Assembly (NCBI GenBank): GCA_947462335.1
Contig: OX381708.1
Location: 682,001-746,000 of the forward strand
Direction: 5' to 3'
Length of the DNA: 64,000 nucleotides
Origin: Harmothoe impar
Lineage: Eukaryota; Annelida; Polychaeta; Phyllodocida; Polynoidae
The notes beneath the pieces are model-generated. The model did not search any database. It worked only from the letters and a program-made list of their open reading frames with translations, and had not been told where the DNA came from. Shown one piece after another: positions 49,901-52,900 of this stretch. Both the position numbers and the translations under genes were made by a program. The stretch's first letter is position 1. Every line of letters begins with the position of its first letter.

Positions 49901-52900
49901 CGGCTACAACCAGCCCCTGAACAACAGCCGGACCTCCCTGGGAGGTGCGTCCCAGCCCCGGCCGGGCCCCCAGTACCCCTACATGCCCAAACAGGAGAAC
50001 AAGCCGCGCCCCCAGCACAGCAGCAGCAGCAACATCCACAACAACCTGCCCCAGAGCCAGAAGCGGCCCCCGGTGGCCACCAAGCCCAAGGTGCTGCCCA
50101 AACCGGGGGGCGCCAACCCGTCCCCGTCCCCCTGGGAGCGGGACGAGAAGGAGCGCATGAGCCGCATGCGGGAGGAGGAGCTGACCCGGCTCCGGGACGA
50201 GGAGATCGCCGCCCTGGAGGAGAAGGGGTACCGCGCCCCCGAGGAGCAGGAGCGGCTCCGCCGGCTGCGGCTGGACCAGGAGTTTGAGAGACGCGTCAAG
50301 GAAGTCAGCAAAGATGACGACGATGAGGGGGACTCGGATAACGATGACATCACAGACAGACCCGCGGTAAGTAACTTATGATACACACATAATAATGACA
50401 TCACAGTAAGTAACTCATTTAATACACACCTAATGATGACATCACAGACAGACCCGCAGTAAGTAACTCATATAATGTATACATAATGATGACATCACAG
50501 ACAGACCCACAGTAAGTAACTCACAATACACACATAGTGATGACATCACAGACAGACCCACAGTAAGTAACTCACAATACACACATAGTGATGACATCAC
50601 AGACAGACCCACAGTAAGTAACTCATAATACACACATAGTGATGACATCACAGACAGACCCACAGTAAGTAACTCATAATACACACATAGTGATGACATC
50701 ACAGACAGACCCACAGTAAGTAACTCACAATACACACATAGTGATGACATCACAGACAGACCCACAGTAAGTAACTCATAATACAGCACACCCTATGGTG
50801 TCATTAGGGGTTCTGTACATCTGTAACTGATGAAGCTTAGTTAGTCATTTTGTCTTCCCAGTCAGGAAATACTTCCAAGAGCTTGTTATACATGTCGCTG
50901 TAATAGAGATTCTGTCAGATGTCTATCTTAATGGCTCGCATAGAAACCAAAGGAATCAGACTTGGCAGATGTGCCACATGTACTTTATATAGTTCATATG
51001 TTATACATTGAGTGTTTTACTACTTCAGGGTCGGGGGTGTTGTTAATGTACATTATGTGTGTGTGTTTCAGGGCCATCTTAAAGCCTGGGTTGTACAGTA
51101 CTCCTATATTGGTGTATGTAGACATGAGTTATGAACTAGTTTACATGTTTAATATGCGTGTGTATGTGTTTCAGGGCCGGGCGGTGTTGTTCCGACAGAT
51201 GCAGGAGGACTTGGAGAAGAGACAACACCAGATTGTGGAAGGTCACGGTCAGCGGGACCGGGACCAGGAGCAGGCCGAGCGCGACAAGACAGAGAGGTAC
51301 GCGTCATGTCCTGTCAGTTACTGCCATATGCTGTAACCCTTCAAGGACAGCATGTTGCTAAAAGATGATGTTGTCATGATGAACCAATGCAGCCCCCTTC
51401 AGTAACTATAGTGCTGCATGGGTACATCATGCTGACCCTTCGGGAGTGTCTCAACTCCGTAGGGTCGGCATGATGCCTGAATGCAGCACTGGCGCATTAC
51501 TCACGGTTGCTGCATTCATGTATTATGACAACAAAAGGCATCACACATTTAAGTACAATACTGTCCCTAAAAGGGTAATCTACGAGCCCTGCCAGGAGCA
51601 GACTAAGTTTATGGGGTTTATTGTAGAGATAATGACATGAATGTTACATAGTGGGAAGAGTCTGACACACCATTGTTTTGTTTACACCAGCTCTGCCACG
51701 TACCAGTACTTCATGTAAGTAAAGATAAACAAGGTGTAACACACGGAAGACCCCGGTACCACCGACCCCGTTACAGTACATGTACAGTGTTGTCCACGCC
51801 CTTTACGTCCTCACGGGTTTAGTTGTCACTTGTTTGGTGTTTTTGGTAAAAGCTAATCTCAAAGCCTGGTATTACTTTTTTGTGTCTTTTGTTTCCATCT
51901 GTTGGGTGAACAGGTGTTTAAGTGGGTACAACATGTTGGTGTTTGGTTTAAGACGGTTTATTTCACGGGTTTCACGATGTGCACATAGACAAGCTGAACT
52001 CACTGTTACAGCCAGGTTTATACAGTATCGGTGACAACACCATAATCTGCAACCACCACCTGCAGCTGTCCCACCAGCTGTGCACGTAGATTTAAACTGT
52101 TATTACAATATTAGTATCATCCAAATAGAGCACTAGTATAAGCATATGTTGACTGTTGATGTGGTTAGCCTTCCCTCGACACTTGGCACATGTGAGTTGT
52201 GACTCCTATACCTCATATCTGACACGTCTACTCCAGGCAAGAGCGTCGACTGCAGCAGTTCGAGCAGGAGAGAGACGAGCAGAAACAACGCCAGATGAAG
52301 CGCCAAGAGAAGCAGGAGCGGGAAGCAGAGGCCTACCTCGCCAAGCAACGAGTGAGTACTATTCATACTTACAATATAAGTACACAGGATTAGCTGTACT
52401 GATATATACCAAACAACGAGTGAGTCTCTACTGATACTTACAATATAAGTACACAGGATTAGCTGTACTGATATATATATACCAAGCAATGACACCATGG
52501 ATAATACTCACAATATAGACACATGGAATTACTGATAATGTGAAATAACAAGTAAGAATTAGGACCTGCGAGAGCGACAGCGCAGGGAGCAGGGTTAGGG
52601 TTAGACATACAGTGTGTGTGTATAAGAGGAGCTGTATGTCAGCACCGGTTTATAGTAACTGTGTGTGTATTTCAGGACCTGCGTGAGCGGCAGCGCCGGG
52701 AGCAGGGTTAGGGTGTGGCAGGATGTGTTAATGACAGTGTATAGATGTGTGTTAGTGACATTGTACATGCATGTTTTACAGGACCTGCGTGAGCGGCAGC
52801 GCCGGGAGCAGGAGGAGCAGCAACGGAACCTGCGACTGGAGGAAGAGCGCCGCCTCGAGAAACAACGAGAGGACCTCAGGCGCAAACGCGAAATGGTAAG

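Noticed and set aside
48235..50404. Other long frames over the 2.1-kb exon, both strands (for example 449 codons on -)
   Set aside because: They are shadow frames of a GC-rich coding exon. The + frame from 48241 alone matches afadin and its neighbours' phases.
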